The translations under genes and the position numbers were made by a program. A stretch of DNA of 64,000 nucleotides from Pseudomonas kilonensis (GTDB taxonomy: Bacteria > Pseudomonadota > Gammaproteobacteria > Pseudomonadales > Pseudomonadaceae), in assembly GCF_001269885.1 (NCBI RefSeq), contig NZ_LHVH01000024.1:124001-188000 (forward strand), in the 5' to 3' direction. A model generated the notes under the pieces. It saw only the letters and a list, made by a program, of their open reading frames with translations. It searched no databases and was not told the DNA's origin. Every line of letters starts with the position of its first letter. The stretch's first letter is position 1. This document shows, piece after piece, positions 26,278-35,567 of this stretch.

Positions 26278-27231
26278 ATGACCGCAACCGTTCTGGTACT
26301 GGTTGAAACCGTCAATGAATGCCTGCCGATTCTCGAGAAGCAGGGTTACCACCTGGAATTGGCGCCCACGCCTGCCGAACGCAAAACGGCGATTTTCGAA
26401 CACGGTGAACGCTTCAGCGCAGTGCTGACCCGCGGCCCCCTGGGCCTGACGGAGGAAGAGATCGCCGCCCTGCCCAATCTGAAAATCATCTGCGTGATCG
26501 GTGCCGGTTACGAACAAGTAGACCTGCAGGCCGCGCGCCATCGGGGCATCGTGGTCACCAACGGCGCCGGGGTCAACGCGTCGTCGGTGGCCGACCATGC
26601 CATGGCGCTGTTGCTGGCGTTGGTGCGCGACATACCCCACTCCGATGCCGCCCTGCGGCGGGGCGAATGGCCAAGGGTTGCGCGCCCTTCCCTGGCGGGT
26701 AAGCGGCTGGGCGTGTTGGGCCTTGGCGCGGTGGGCATGGCGATCGCCAAACGGGCCGCCCTGGGCTTTGACATGAGTATCAGCTATCACAATCGGCGGG
26801 TGCGCAATGACGTGCCCTACACCTTCTGCGCCACTCCCACGGAACTGGCGCGGGTTTCGGACTTCCTGATCGTCGCCACGCCAGGCGGCCTGGATACCCG
26901 GCAATTGATCAACAAACAGACCCTCGATGCGCTCGGCCCAAAAGGGTTTCTGGTGAACGTCGCCAGGGCCAGCGTGGTTGCCACCGCCGATCTGATCAGC
27001 GCCCTGGAGCACCGGCGAATCGCCGGAGCGGCCCTGGATGTGTTCGATCACGAGCCCGAGGTGCCGCAGGCGCTGAAAAACCTGCCCAACGTCGTCCTCA
27101 CCCCCCACGTGGCCGGCCTGTCACCGGAAGCGACCCGCGCAATGGTAGAGCTGGTGGGCCAGAACCTGACCGCGTTCTTTTCCGGCAAACCGGTGTTGAC
27201 GCCAGTGCCGTGGTCCGACGAGGAGCGTTAG
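26278..27231 (+). CDS. D-isomer-specific 2-hydroxyacid dehydrogenase
   Basis: A 317-residue NAD(P)-dependent dehydrogenase. The Rossmann motif is GLGAVG (about residues 146-151), and the catalytic Arg (NVARASVV), Glu (FDHEPEVP) and His (LTPHVAG) triad is complete. The overall layout resembles the hydroxypyruvate/glyoxylate reductase or 2-ketogluconate reductase type; the substrate cannot be decided. The start follows CAGGAGCCCAGC. Its stop overlaps by four bases with the stop of the convergent tssA. Confidence 0.9.
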   Translation: MTATVLVLVETVNECLPILEKQGYHLELAPTPAERKTAIFEHGERFSAVLTRGPLGLTEEEIAALPNLKIICVIGAGYEQVDLQAARHRGIVVTNGAGVNASSVADHAMALLLALVRDIPHSDAALRRGEWPRVARPSLAGKRLGVLGLGAVGMAIAKRAALGFDMSISYHNRRVRNDVPYTFCATPTELARVSDFLIVATPGGLDTRQLINKQTLDALGPKGFLVNVARASVVATADLISALEHRRIAGAALDVFDHEPEVPQALKNLPNVVLTPHVAGLSPEATRAMVELVGQNLTAFFSGKPVLTPVPWSDEER

Positions 27232-28310
27232 AGAACGCCCAATAACGTCCACAAGCGCCGGGATTCGGCATCGGCACTGATCAGTTCCCCCAGCAACTCG
27301 CTCAACGGCTTGTTGCCCCACTCCACGCCGCGTCGGATCAGGTAGGGCACCGGGCTGTGGGGTTCGGTGCGGGCCAGGTAACCGGCGATGACCAGTAATT
27401 GTCGGTAGGCCTCTTCACGATTGGCCGGTTCCTGGAAGACCTGGGCAGGTGCCGCCTGCGGCTGGGACGTCGACGTCGTGGACGCCGGGGACGTTTGCAC
27501 CGGCGCGACGGTGGGTTGCTGTGGGTGCATCGCGATGAACTCCTCTACCAGTGCCAACAAGGCCTGCATCACGTCCTGCAGGGATTTGTAGCCCGGGGCC
27601 AGGTTGCCCAGGTAAGCGTCGCTCCAGGCTTCGAGCCGTTGCAGGTGTTGCAGGCTCAACATCAGGCTGCCCTGGCGATGCAACCAGAACGACAAGGGTG
27701 TGTTGCGAATCAGTTCGCTGAGCTTCTTTTGATCGTTGCGCGCCGCTTCGGCCGAGGCCTTGGCGTTCTTGCTGTCGTTGACCAACACTTGCTGGCGCTG
27801 CAAGCGTTGCCAGTCGTCCAGGCAGAAAGCGGCGAAGGCCTGTTCCCGGCCGTCGAACAACGGCACCCGCGTCAGCAGCACTTCGCTGTAGCGACGGGCC
27901 AACCACTCCAGCGGGATCACCCGCCATGACTGGTCGCCTTCCTCGGCCTGGGGGTGCAACTGCTCCGGATAGCGCTCACACAGTCCAGCCACCAGCGCCA
28001 GGCTGCCCGGCAACCCTTCCAGCCCAGCCATATGCAGCCAGGCCTCCCCCAGCCAGGCACTGATCATCAGGTCCTTGCTGCGCTCCAGCAGCAACGTGGT
28101 CGCGAGCCGTTCCAGGTCCGGCCACAGGGCGCGCTTGATCGAAGACTGCCACACACCGGTGGGCAGGCTGGTGTCGTCCTCCCGGCGCAATTCGCGCAAC
28201 TGGTCATATTCCGGTTCGTAGCGCAGGTCCGGGCCACAGGGCGATTCGGCACTGATCGGCTCGAGCAACTGGCTGACCAACTCAGGCAAAGGCGATATCG
28301 GCAAGCTCAC
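27228..28310 (-). CDS. tssA: Type VI secretion protein TssA
   Basis: A 360-residue TssA with the ImpA N-terminal domain (about residues 8-130: PISAESPCGPDLRYEPEYDQL and the LGEAWLHMAGLEGLPGSLALV helix). A Pro/Gln/Ser/Thr-rich linker follows near 265-290, then a short C-terminal helical domain. TssA proteins of this kind act at the baseplate/sheath interface to prime or coordinate Hcp tube and sheath growth. It is the last gene of the leftward arm, and its start overlaps the tssM stop by four bases (ATGA). Confidence 0.92.
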   Translation of the reverse strand: MSLPISPLPELVSQLLEPISAESPCGPDLRYEPEYDQLRELRREDDTSLPTGVWQSSIKRALWPDLERLATTLLLERSKDLMISAWLGEAWLHMAGLEGLPGSLALVAGLCERYPEQLHPQAEEGDQSWRVIPLEWLARRYSEVLLTRVPLFDGREQAFAAFCLDDWQRLQRQQVLVNDSKNAKASAEAARNDQKKLSELIRNTPLSFWLHRQGSLMLSLQHLQRLEAWSDAYLGNLAPGYKSLQDVMQALLALVEEFIAMHPQQPTVAPVQTSPASTTSTSQPQAAPAQVFQEPANREEAYRQLLVIAGYLARTEPHSPVPYLIRRGVEWGNKPLSELLGELISADAESRRLWTLLGVL

Positions 28311-31300
28311 AGGCCCTCCTCACGAGTGGCAATGGCGGGGCTCGATGCGGTCGCCATGAAAGGTGAACGGGGCGCCCGCGTCGGCAGCGGCGGGATCGAC
28401 AAAGGCAGCTTGGAGCCCTGGCTCATCAACGACAGGCGCATGAACATCAACGTTTGCTGCGCCGTGCGGGCCTGGGTCTGGGCGGTCACCGGCAGTTGCA
28501 GGGCCAGGGGGAAATCGGTGTAGTCGACATTCGGCTGGCGCTGACTCGCCACCTGCGAGCGCATCAGGCGCAGCAACGACCAGGGTCCCTGGTATTCCCA
28601 ACCGGCCTCCAGGTCGCGCACCACCAGGTTCGGTTGCAGCGGGTCGTTGGCCGGACGCTGGTAGCCGTTGCGGGCCCAGCGCAAGGTCAGGCGCACGGGC
28701 TGGCCGACCATCCAACGCAGGTTCGGCTGGCCGCCGCCGGGGTAGCTGATCTGTTGGTTGCCGGCGTCCAGGCTCCAGGCGATCACCTGGTCGGCGCCGC
28801 GTTCTTCATCGCGATCGGTGCGCCAGCGCACGTCCATTTCCACCCCCAGGATGCCACTCTTGTCGCGCACGAACAGCGGCCCGAGCCAGGTACCGGCCTG
28901 TTTCAAACGGTTGAGGAAATCCTCGGCTGCCAGCCGCTCTGGCGTCTGGCTCAACGTCAGCCCGGCCTGGGCCAGGGGCAGGCGCGTGTCGATCAGCTCC
29001 AGTAAATGCTGGACCCGCGCCGGGTCGGCATCGCTGGCCCGCACGTCCTGGGAAAACGGAAAGCGCCCGGCCAGGTATTGATTGAAATAGTTGGCCAGGT
29101 CATTCCAGGCGGCCGCGGCCTGGTTCTGTTGCAGGTACAGGCACCGTTGCAGGGCGCCCTGCTGCAACGCGACCGTGCGCAGCGCCAGGTCGCCGCGCCC
29201 GCCGGGCAAGCTGGCGGTCTGCAAGATTTGCGCGCAGGAGGTGGTGTCCATGGCGATAAAGTCCCGGCTCACCAATTGTTCCAGTTGGGCCGCCGAGCTG
29301 GCCGGGTTCTGGTTCTTGTACTTGAGCAATTCATCGTTGAGGGCCATGAAGCGTGCCACCTGGTCGTGTTCCAGGGCCGACAGGTTGTCCTGCTGGACGA
29401 TCAACCATTCCAGCGCGGGCATTCGCTGCTCGGCGATCTGCAGCATCGCGCCGAATTGCTGGGCCAGGTTCAGCTTCAGGTCTTGTGGATCGCTGGCACC
29501 GTAGAGCTGCAAGCCGAAGTTCTTCGAGCCGTCCCAGCGCTGGACATCGGCCCGCTGGCTGAACAGCGGCTGGGCATCGATTTCGTCCAGGCCACTCTTG
29601 AGCTGCGCCAATGCCCGGCGATTGAGCAGACGTTGGAAACGCATCGCCAGGTCGCCACGGTGCACGTCCATGAAGGCTTTCTGCAGCGCAACGGCCTGGG
29701 TCGTTTGCACATTGAAGCCCATGCCGGGCAGCGCCTCGTCGCTTTCATCCAGGCTCAACCACATGGCCCGGGCCGCGGCGCCTTCAGCGGCCTGCATCAG
29801 CGCATCACGGTAATCCGGCGGAATGCGCGGCATTTCTTCATTGGCATAGCTCTTGTAGCTGGTGAAGTAGTTCAGCGCGACGCTGAAATCATCGCTGCCA
29901 TCGCCCTGGCCCATCGAATCGGAGGTGTTGCCCGACGGATCCTTCTGCATGGCCAGCGCCACGAAATCACGCTTGAACAGCGCCTGCACCGCACCGTCCA
30001 GCGCCGTGACATGGTCTTGCAAAACCAGCAGGCCACTGCCCTGTTGCACTAGCAGATTGTCCCCGGAGCCGGTCTGGACGATCCACTGGTCACGAAAGCT
30101 CTGCTGCAACTTCGCCGCCTGGCTCTCCAGGTCCTGCTCGATATCCGGCCCCAACAACGTGCTGTGGCTGACCTTGTCCAGCATCTGGCTGTAACCGGGC
30201 ACCAGGTCCTGGCCCTTGCCCCGGCCCCAGGCCGAGTTGGTCAGGCTGACCAGGGTCTGCAAATCGTCGATCAGCGCCATCAGGTCTTCGAGTTCGCTCA
30301 ACGAATTGCCACTGCCGGCCTCCAGCCGTTGCAGGTGCAGCTTGAGGTAACCGGCCTGGCGCACAAAGTTGTCCGCCAGGAAGTAATGGTCCAGCCAGCG
30401 CTGCATCAGGCCGGTGAAGTTATCGGCGATCACCGGGCGCGCGGCGTTCAGGTCCAGCCCTTTCAAATCGCTGTTCTGGGCATCGAACAGCACCCGGTTG
30501 TAGAACCGTGGCCGGCTCAAGGTGCCGGTGTTGAGACCCAGGGACAAGGCGGTGTTGCTCAGTTGCACCAGTTCGTCCAGCGGTGCCTTGGGATCGTTCA
30601 CCACCTGACTGAACATCTGGTTGTGCTGCTCAAGGCGTACCGCGAGCTCCACCAGTTCCTTGGCCTTCACATAACTCTGCCACTGCGCCGGGTCTTCGTT
30701 CTCCACATTGCCCCGCCGCTCGGTGTTGCGGATGGATTTGAGCTGTTCCAGGTCGGAATTGAGCAGGTCCCGCAAGGGCAATATCCAATGGTGCCGAGCC
30801 GTCAGGCGCAACCCATTCTCCAGTTGCGTGTCCACGGAAGAGAACCACGAAGTAGGAAACACCACTGAGACGAAGCGCCAGCTCGGGGCCTTTTCCAACA
30901 CGTTCCAGTAGTTCTGCACATTGTGCCGGGTCGGTTCCAGTTGCGGTTCGTCAGGGTCGACCACGAGATGGTTCTTATGGGCGCTGAGGATCAACCGCGA
31001 CAGCCCCTCGGCTTGCTCCACCGAATCGTGCCAGACCCAGACCATGCCTCCCAGCCAGACCAGGCCCACCACCAACGCCACCGCTCCGGCCAGCCGATGC
31101 CCGCGCTGGCGCAGGCGCAACAGCCGTGGCACAGGCTGGGCCAGGCCACGTTCGGCCATCAGCCGTCGCGACCACAATTGCCGGGCGAACACGGTTTGCC
31201 GCTGGGCACTATCGGAAGCGGTCAAACCGTCGCTGCTGACGGCCGGTGCCTGGCTGGCGGTGAAGTACACCCCGCGAAAACGCGGTGCTTCACCTTGGGC

Positions 31301-32131
31301 GTTGCCCTGGAACACCGGCTCCAGCAGGATCTGCAAGGCCCGCCGCAAACCTTCGAAACGTTCCGGCAACCCATAAAGATCGGTGCTCAATTGCCCCGAC
31401 AGCGCACCGATCTCGATGATCGACTGCGACAGCGCCGCGTTGACCTGGTCCAGGGCCTGGTCACTCCACTGCGACTGCCAGGCCGCATCCGGCAAATAGG
31501 GCGAGGACCAACCCAGCATCGACTCACGCGCCTCGGCGGGCAGCGCACTGACCAGTTCCTGGACCCCGGGCAGTTCTTCCATCCCGGTGATCACCACGTA
31601 CACCGGCAGGCTGAGGCCGAACCGTTGCAACAGGTCGATAAAGACACGCCGGACCTTGAGGCTCAGCTCGGTGGTGTGCTCGATGTCGTCAAGGGTGCTC
31701 AAAGGTACGGTCCAGATCACCGCATCCAATGGCCGCTTGCTGCGCAAGCGCAACATCAGCCCCAGCAGGCGCCACCAGTTGCCCCGTTGCCGATTCATGC
31801 CGTCATCGGGCAGGAACAACGCCTGGGGCACCACCAGCACCGAGCCCTCGGCATCGGAAAACCAGCGCCCGAACCAGGCCGCCTTGTCGGTCGGTTGCAA
31901 GCGCCATTGGGCGCACAATTGGGCGCCGTCGGTTTCGTTGCCGAGCATCATCAGCCAAGGCATCTGATAGCGGTCCCGGGTGCCCTGCTCCTGCTCCATG
32001 CGGCGCACCGCCCCATAGAAACTGCGGATCGCCGCCCCGCCCTGGGTCCGCAGCCACCAGATCAGGGCCGCGATCAACAGCACCATGACGATGGCGAGCA
32101 CCACCAGGGCAACGATGCTCAGGGTGCTCAT
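28307..32131 (-). CDS. tssM: Type VI secretion membrane protein TssM (IcmF)
   Basis: A 1274-residue inner-membrane protein that, with TssL and TssJ, forms the envelope-spanning complex. One transmembrane helix lies at about residues 7-28 and another near 350-370. Between them is the cytoplasmic domain, and the long periplasmic part that contacts TssJ follows. At the usual P-loop place the sequence reads PWLMMLGNETDGAQL, without the GK(S/T) of Walker A, so nucleotide hydrolysis is unlikely. The C-terminal DUF1215/VasK-type region is complete. Overlaps with tssL and tssA indicate translational coupling. Confidence 0.94.
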   Translation of the reverse strand: MSTLSIVALVVLAIVMVLLIAALIWWLRTQGGAAIRSFYGAVRRMEQEQGTRDRYQMPWLMMLGNETDGAQLCAQWRLQPTDKAAWFGRWFSDAEGSVLVVPQALFLPDDGMNRQRGNWWRLLGLMLRLRSKRPLDAVIWTVPLSTLDDIEHTTELSLKVRRVFIDLLQRFGLSLPVYVVITGMEELPGVQELVSALPAEARESMLGWSSPYLPDAAWQSQWSDQALDQVNAALSQSIIEIGALSGQLSTDLYGLPERFEGLRRALQILLEPVFQGNAQGEAPRFRGVYFTASQAPAVSSDGLTASDSAQRQTVFARQLWSRRLMAERGLAQPVPRLLRLRQRGHRLAGAVALVVGLVWLGGMVWVWHDSVEQAEGLSRLILSAHKNHLVVDPDEPQLEPTRHNVQNYWNVLEKAPSWRFVSVVFPTSWFSSVDTQLENGLRLTARHHWILPLRDLLNSDLEQLKSIRNTERRGNVENEDPAQWQSYVKAKELVELAVRLEQHNQMFSQVVNDPKAPLDELVQLSNTALSLGLNTGTLSRPRFYNRVLFDAQNSDLKGLDLNAARPVIADNFTGLMQRWLDHYFLADNFVRQAGYLKLHLQRLEAGSGNSLSELEDLMALIDDLQTLVSLTNSAWGRGKGQDLVPGYSQMLDKVSHSTLLGPDIEQDLESQAAKLQQSFRDQWIVQTGSGDNLLVQQGSGLLVLQDHVTALDGAVQALFKRDFVALAMQKDPSGNTSDSMGQGDGSDDFSVALNYFTSYKSYANEEMPRIPPDYRDALMQAAEGAAARAMWLSLDESDEALPGMGFNVQTTQAVALQKAFMDVHRGDLAMRFQRLLNRRALAQLKSGLDEIDAQPLFSQRADVQRWDGSKNFGLQLYGASDPQDLKLNLAQQFGAMLQIAEQRMPALEWLIVQQDNLSALEHDQVARFMALNDELLKYKNQNPASSAAQLEQLVSRDFIAMDTTSCAQILQTASLPGGRGDLALRTVALQQGALQRCLYLQQNQAAAAWNDLANYFNQYLAGRFPFSQDVRASDADPARVQHLLELIDTRLPLAQAGLTLSQTPERLAAEDFLNRLKQAGTWLGPLFVRDKSGILGVEMDVRWRTDRDEERGADQVIAWSLDAGNQQISYPGGGQPNLRWMVGQPVRLTLRWARNGYQRPANDPLQPNLVVRDLEAGWEYQGPWSLLRLMRSQVASQRQPNVDYTDFPLALQLPVTAQTQARTAQQTLMFMRLSLMSQGSKLPLSIPPLPTRAPRSPFMATASSPAIATREEGL

Positions 32132-32889
32132 GAGTCCTGCTCCTGAACCACCGACTCATTCAGTTGCAGCACCGGCTCGAGTTCCGAACGGATGTCACGC
32201 CAGAACACCTGCCCCAAGCCGGTCAGCAGCAACACCATCGCCAGGATCGCCAGCCCCAGGCGAAAGCCGTCCGGCAGCGATTGCTGCACTGGCATGCGCA
32301 CTGGCGGCGTCGCCGAAGACAGCGCCAGGCGCTGGCTGACGTCGACGTAATCAGGGTCGTGTTGCCAGGCGAAGGTGAACAGCGCCACGCGCCACTTTGC
32401 ATGCTGGACCTGGCCCGGCTCGCCACGCAATCGCCCCTGGAACCCGAGGATCAGGCATTGCAGATAGACATTCGCCAGGTCCCGGGTGCCGGGCATCTGC
32501 TCGTCCAGCAGTTTCTTGATCGCCGCCGGCAAGCGCTCGCCGGCCTGGCGGCTGGCATACATGCGTGACTCGAGGGGGTGCTGCTGCCACGCCAGTTGTC
32601 CGGGCCAGGGGCTGAACAGCAAGGTTTCGTCCACCAGAGCCACGAAGGCATAGACCAGCGACTTGACCTGCTCGGTGGCGGCATCGCCGACGGTGGCGAA
32701 GGCCACCCGCCACAGACGCTGGGCGCTGCGCCCGGAAAACTCCACCACCCGATTGACCAATACCGCAGGGTCGCTGTCCTTGGGCAAGTCTTGCCACTCC
32801 TGGGACCACTTCAACCAGGCCTGGCGAAAAGCGCTGCTCAGCGGCGCCTCATGCAGACTCCGAACCGCCCCGCCACTTCCATCAGGCAT
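32128..32889 (-). CDS. tssL: Type VI secretion protein TssL (DotU/IcmH)
   Basis: A 253-residue tail-anchored inner-membrane protein. The cytoplasmic DotU helical domain contains YAFVALVDETLLFSPWPG and YLQCLILGFQGRLRG, and a single membrane segment (RLGLAILAMVLLLTGLGQVFW) lies near residues 210-230. There is no peptidoglycan-binding OmpA domain, so anchoring to the wall would have to come from another protein. The stop overlaps the tssM start by four bases. Confidence 0.93.
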   Translation of the reverse strand: MPDGSGGAVRSLHEAPLSSAFRQAWLKWSQEWQDLPKDSDPAVLVNRVVEFSGRSAQRLWRVAFATVGDAATEQVKSLVYAFVALVDETLLFSPWPGQLAWQQHPLESRMYASRQAGERLPAAIKKLLDEQMPGTRDLANVYLQCLILGFQGRLRGEPGQVQHAKWRVALFTFAWQHDPDYVDVSQRLALSSATPPVRMPVQQSLPDGFRLGLAILAMVLLLTGLGQVFWRDIRSELEPVLQLNESVVQEQDS

Positions 32890-32907
32890 ACGACTCCCCT
32901 TTTGCGA

Positions 32908-34239
32908 TCAGGCACTTTCACTGGCTTGCGCCACGAACAACACCACTTGCCACGGGCTGCTGGCCTGGGCCGATGCCGGCGCCACGATGTGCAGCGGCAA
33001 TTGCGCGTCGAACCATTGCCCGCTGGCGGCCACCACAAACAAACGGGTGTCCTCGCCCACGCTGTAGGCCACCTGTTCGTTGCGGCTCATGGCCTGGTGG
33101 GGCAGACCGCTCATGCGTTGTCGGCTGAGCAGCGGGATGTGCCGCGCCGACGCGATGATCGCCCCGCGCAACCACTCGCCCGCCGCCTGCTCGCTGGCGC
33201 CGTTGGGCATGCGCAGGCCGATCACCAGGCGTTGCTCCGGTTGGTCGTCAGGCAACTGGATCGAGAAGACCTGCTCATTGCGTTCGAAGGCCAGGCTGCG
33301 ATAGCCGGCACGAACCAGTTCCAGGGTGGTTTCCAGCCAGTCGAGCAACGGTTCATAGCCGCGCTGCAATTCGAGGAAATCCAACGGTGCGAAGGCCGGG
33401 ACGCCCGCCAGCGGATCGAGGGCCGACCAGCTCCCGGCCAGCCCCAGCAGCAAACCGTAGAGCGCCTGGGGCGTTGCCACCCGGGTATTCAGCGCGCCTT
33501 CGACTTCCGGCAAGCGCGCCCACAAGGCGGTCAATTGCCGACGGATCTCCATGGCATCGTCCTGGTTGCCGGCCGCCTGGGCCTGACGCAAGCGACCAGC
33601 GAGAAACATGCATTTTTCCCGAGCCCGGGCGCACACTCCGGCGACCCGTCGACCGAGGGCCGACTCCGGCAACAGGATCGGCGTCGGCGGGGTGTAGGGC
33701 ACGCGCCAGAAGCCACCGCCCTCCTTGCGGATGCGCAACAGCGGCAGGCAGATCGAATCGGCCTTGCTCAGTTGCGTGCACAGCCTCGGGTTGGGTCGCC
33801 AGACGGTGATCGACTCGGGAAATGCACCGCTGGTGAGGTCCGGCAACGCCTCGCCGACCACCGATTGCAGGCGCCCCTTGAGCGGCACCAATTGCCCGGC
33901 GCGCCACAGCGGGCTGACGGCCAGGTACACAGTCACGGTGGCGTCGTCGGTCTTGTCGATCGCCTCACCGATGTCCAGCTCCAAGGTCGGCCCGACGCCG
34001 GCCTGCAGGTTGACCGGCAAGCCGTCCGGCAAGGTGCCTTGCAGTTGCAGCAGCCGCACCAGGCCGGCGCTGAGGGCTGAAGGATCGACTTCCAGCTGGC
34101 TGACACCCCAGAACCAAGGGTTGCAGGCCCCGGCAAAATACGCAGCCAGGGCCTCGGCACGCAGCCCTTGCAATTGAAAATGCTGGGGCAGCAATTGCAT
34201 GCCCTCATGCCAGCACACCGCGTCAGGTAACAGACTCAT
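32908..34239 (-). CDS. tssK: Type VI secretion baseplate protein TssK
   Basis: A 443-residue TssK, the trimeric adaptor linking the baseplate wedges to the TssJLM membrane complex. The family N-terminus VCWHEGMQLLPQHFQLQ is clear. The middle shows the QLVPLKGRLQSVV and LPLLRI segments, and the C-terminal domain ends VVLFVAQASESA. The start at MSLLPDAVCW has GGGAG seven bases upstream; the frame extends 17 codons further but without family similarity. Confidence 0.94.
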   Translation of the reverse strand: MSLLPDAVCWHEGMQLLPQHFQLQGLRAEALAAYFAGACNPWFWGVSQLEVDPSALSAGLVRLLQLQGTLPDGLPVNLQAGVGPTLELDIGEAIDKTDDATVTVYLAVSPLWRAGQLVPLKGRLQSVVGEALPDLTSGAFPESITVWRPNPRLCTQLSKADSICLPLLRIRKEGGGFWRVPYTPPTPILLPESALGRRVAGVCARAREKCMFLAGRLRQAQAAGNQDDAMEIRRQLTALWARLPEVEGALNTRVATPQALYGLLLGLAGSWSALDPLAGVPAFAPLDFLELQRGYEPLLDWLETTLELVRAGYRSLAFERNEQVFSIQLPDDQPEQRLVIGLRMPNGASEQAAGEWLRGAIIASARHIPLLSRQRMSGLPHQAMSRNEQVAYSVGEDTRLFVVAASGQWFDAQLPLHIVAPASAQASSPWQVVLFVAQASESA

Positions 34240-34290
34240 ACGACTCCCTTCGACATCCCAATGTCGCCGCGCATGGCGGCCCGCGGTCAC

Positions 34291-34752
34291 TCAAGGCTGG
34301 CTGTCATCAGCCCCATCATTCACGAGGGTCATCTCGCGACTGTCGAACTTCAGCCAGGCCTGGCGCTGATCGTCCAGCCGAAGCCGGTGGGCTCCGGGAG
34401 TGTTATAGCTGGCGAAGACCAAAAGTCCAGCGGCGCGCCGGCCCTCCAACGGGAAGGGTTGGCGGTCGATGAATTGCCCCGGAACCAGCTCCAGCCCCCA
34501 CACCGACATGAGTTGACGATAGTCGCGCTGGAACTGTTCGCGCTCGGCGAACCACTGGCTGGCGGTGATGCCCGACAGCTGCTTGAGCAGGTCCGGGTCG
34601 TTCACCGCGATGAAATCCACCGCGATCGGTGTGTCGTCATTGGCCCGGGGGGCGACGTCCAGGGTCAGGCTGTCCAGGTCGACACTGGGCGCAAAAAGCG
34701 AGCAACCGGTGAGCGCCAGGCTCAAAAAAAATCCGAAAAAAAACCCACGCAA
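34291..34752 (-). CDS. tssJ: Type VI secretion lipoprotein TssJ
   Basis: A 153-residue outer-membrane lipoprotein that caps the TssLM complex. The signal peptide RGFFFGFFLSLALTGC ends in a proper lipobox (LTGC). Then comes the transthyretin-like fold with FIAVNDPDLLKQLSGITASQWF and the GAHRLRLDDQRQAWL region. No ATG stands close to the signal sequence. The TTG at 34752 is preceded by AAAGGAAG at good distance and gives a normal lipoprotein signal, so a TTG start is proposed. Runs of seven and eight A/T bases lie within the signal-peptide codons. First gene of the leftward arm. Confidence 0.85.
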   Translation of the reverse strand: MRGFFFGFFLSLALTGCSLFAPSVDLDSLTLDVAPRANDDTPIAVDFIAVNDPDLLKQLSGITASQWFAEREQFQRDYRQLMSVWGLELVPGQFIDRQPFPLEGRRAAGLLVFASYNTPGAHRLRLDDQRQAWLKFDSREMTLVNDGADDSQP

Positions 34753-34830
34753 AATGAATCTTCCTTTTCTCAGCGGTCCAAAATTGTTTTTGCTTGCTTT
34801 TTTATAGACCTGTTCTAGCGTCTTGGGTAG

Positions 34831-34849
34831 TTCGACCCACACGGTCGAA
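34831..34849. promoter_or_regulatory. Palindrome in the divergent T6SS promoter region
   Basis: TTCGACC-CACAC-GGTCGAA is a perfect inverted repeat with 7-base arms in the 224-base gap between tssJ and tssB. A TATAAA element for the leftward promoter sits at 34801-34806. Position and symmetry suggest a shared operator or activator site for both arms. Confidence 0.45.
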
Positions 34850-34976
34850 TGCGCCAGGTTCGTCAAGGGAATGACAGGTTTTCTGCCGTCCATTTGCAAC
34901 CTGTGGATCAGCAAGGGAATGCGATGAGCGGGACTCCCGATGCATTGCGCCCGCACATGCATCGGAGTCGGCCGCC

Positions 34977-35537
34977 ATGGCAGAAAGTACCCAGCACAAG
35001 CTCGACAGAGTCCGTCCTCCCCGCGTCCAGATCACCTATGACGTGGAAATCGGCAACGCCATCGAGAAAAAAGAATTGCCACTGGTTGTCGGCATTCTGG
35101 CCGACCTCTCGGGCAAGCCACTGGACCCGCTGCCCAAGCTCAATGAGCGGCGCTTTACTGAAATCGATCGGGATAATTTCAACGAGGTGCTCGCCTCCAT
35201 CTCCCCCCGCGCCACGCTCCAGGTGAACAACACCCTCAGCGGCGACGACAGCAAGCTCAACATCGAACTCAACTTCCGTCATATCGACGACTTCGACCCG
35301 GTCAAGGTCGTGGAGCAGGTCACGCCGCTGCGCCGGTTGTTCGAAGCGCGCCAACGCCTGCGGGACCTGTTGACCAAACTCGATGGCAACGACGACCTGG
35401 ACAAGCTGCTGCGCGACGTGATCGCCAACACAGAAGGCCTGCAGGAGATCAAGTCGGCCCGGCCCCAGGACGTACCGCCAGAGCTGCCGACCGTGGCCGC
35501 CAACGATGACCCTGCCCCGGCCGAACCACAGGCCTGA
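34977..35537 (+). CDS. tssB: Type VI secretion sheath protein TssB (VipA)
   Basis: A 186-residue small sheath subunit. It has the N-terminal RPPRVQITYDVEIGNAIEKKELPLVVGILADLSG signature and the FNEVLASISPRATLQVNNTL segment. TssB pairs with TssC to build the contractile sheath around the Hcp tube. GGAG lies ten bases before the ATG. First gene of the rightward arm, with tssC 30 bases downstream. Confidence 0.96.
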   Translation: MAESTQHKLDRVRPPRVQITYDVEIGNAIEKKELPLVVGILADLSGKPLDPLPKLNERRFTEIDRDNFNEVLASISPRATLQVNNTLSGDDSKLNIELNFRHIDDFDPVKVVEQVTPLRRLFEARQRLRDLLTKLDGNDDLDKLLRDVIANTEGLQEIKSARPQDVPPELPTVAANDDPAPAEPQA

Positions 35538-35567
35538 TCGCGCGCATCATTCAAGGGAGATAACGCC

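Noticed and set aside
30923..32146. Long frame antisense to tssM
   Set aside because: Shadow of the GC-rich coding strand, rich in Gln/Arg/Pro, no family similarity.
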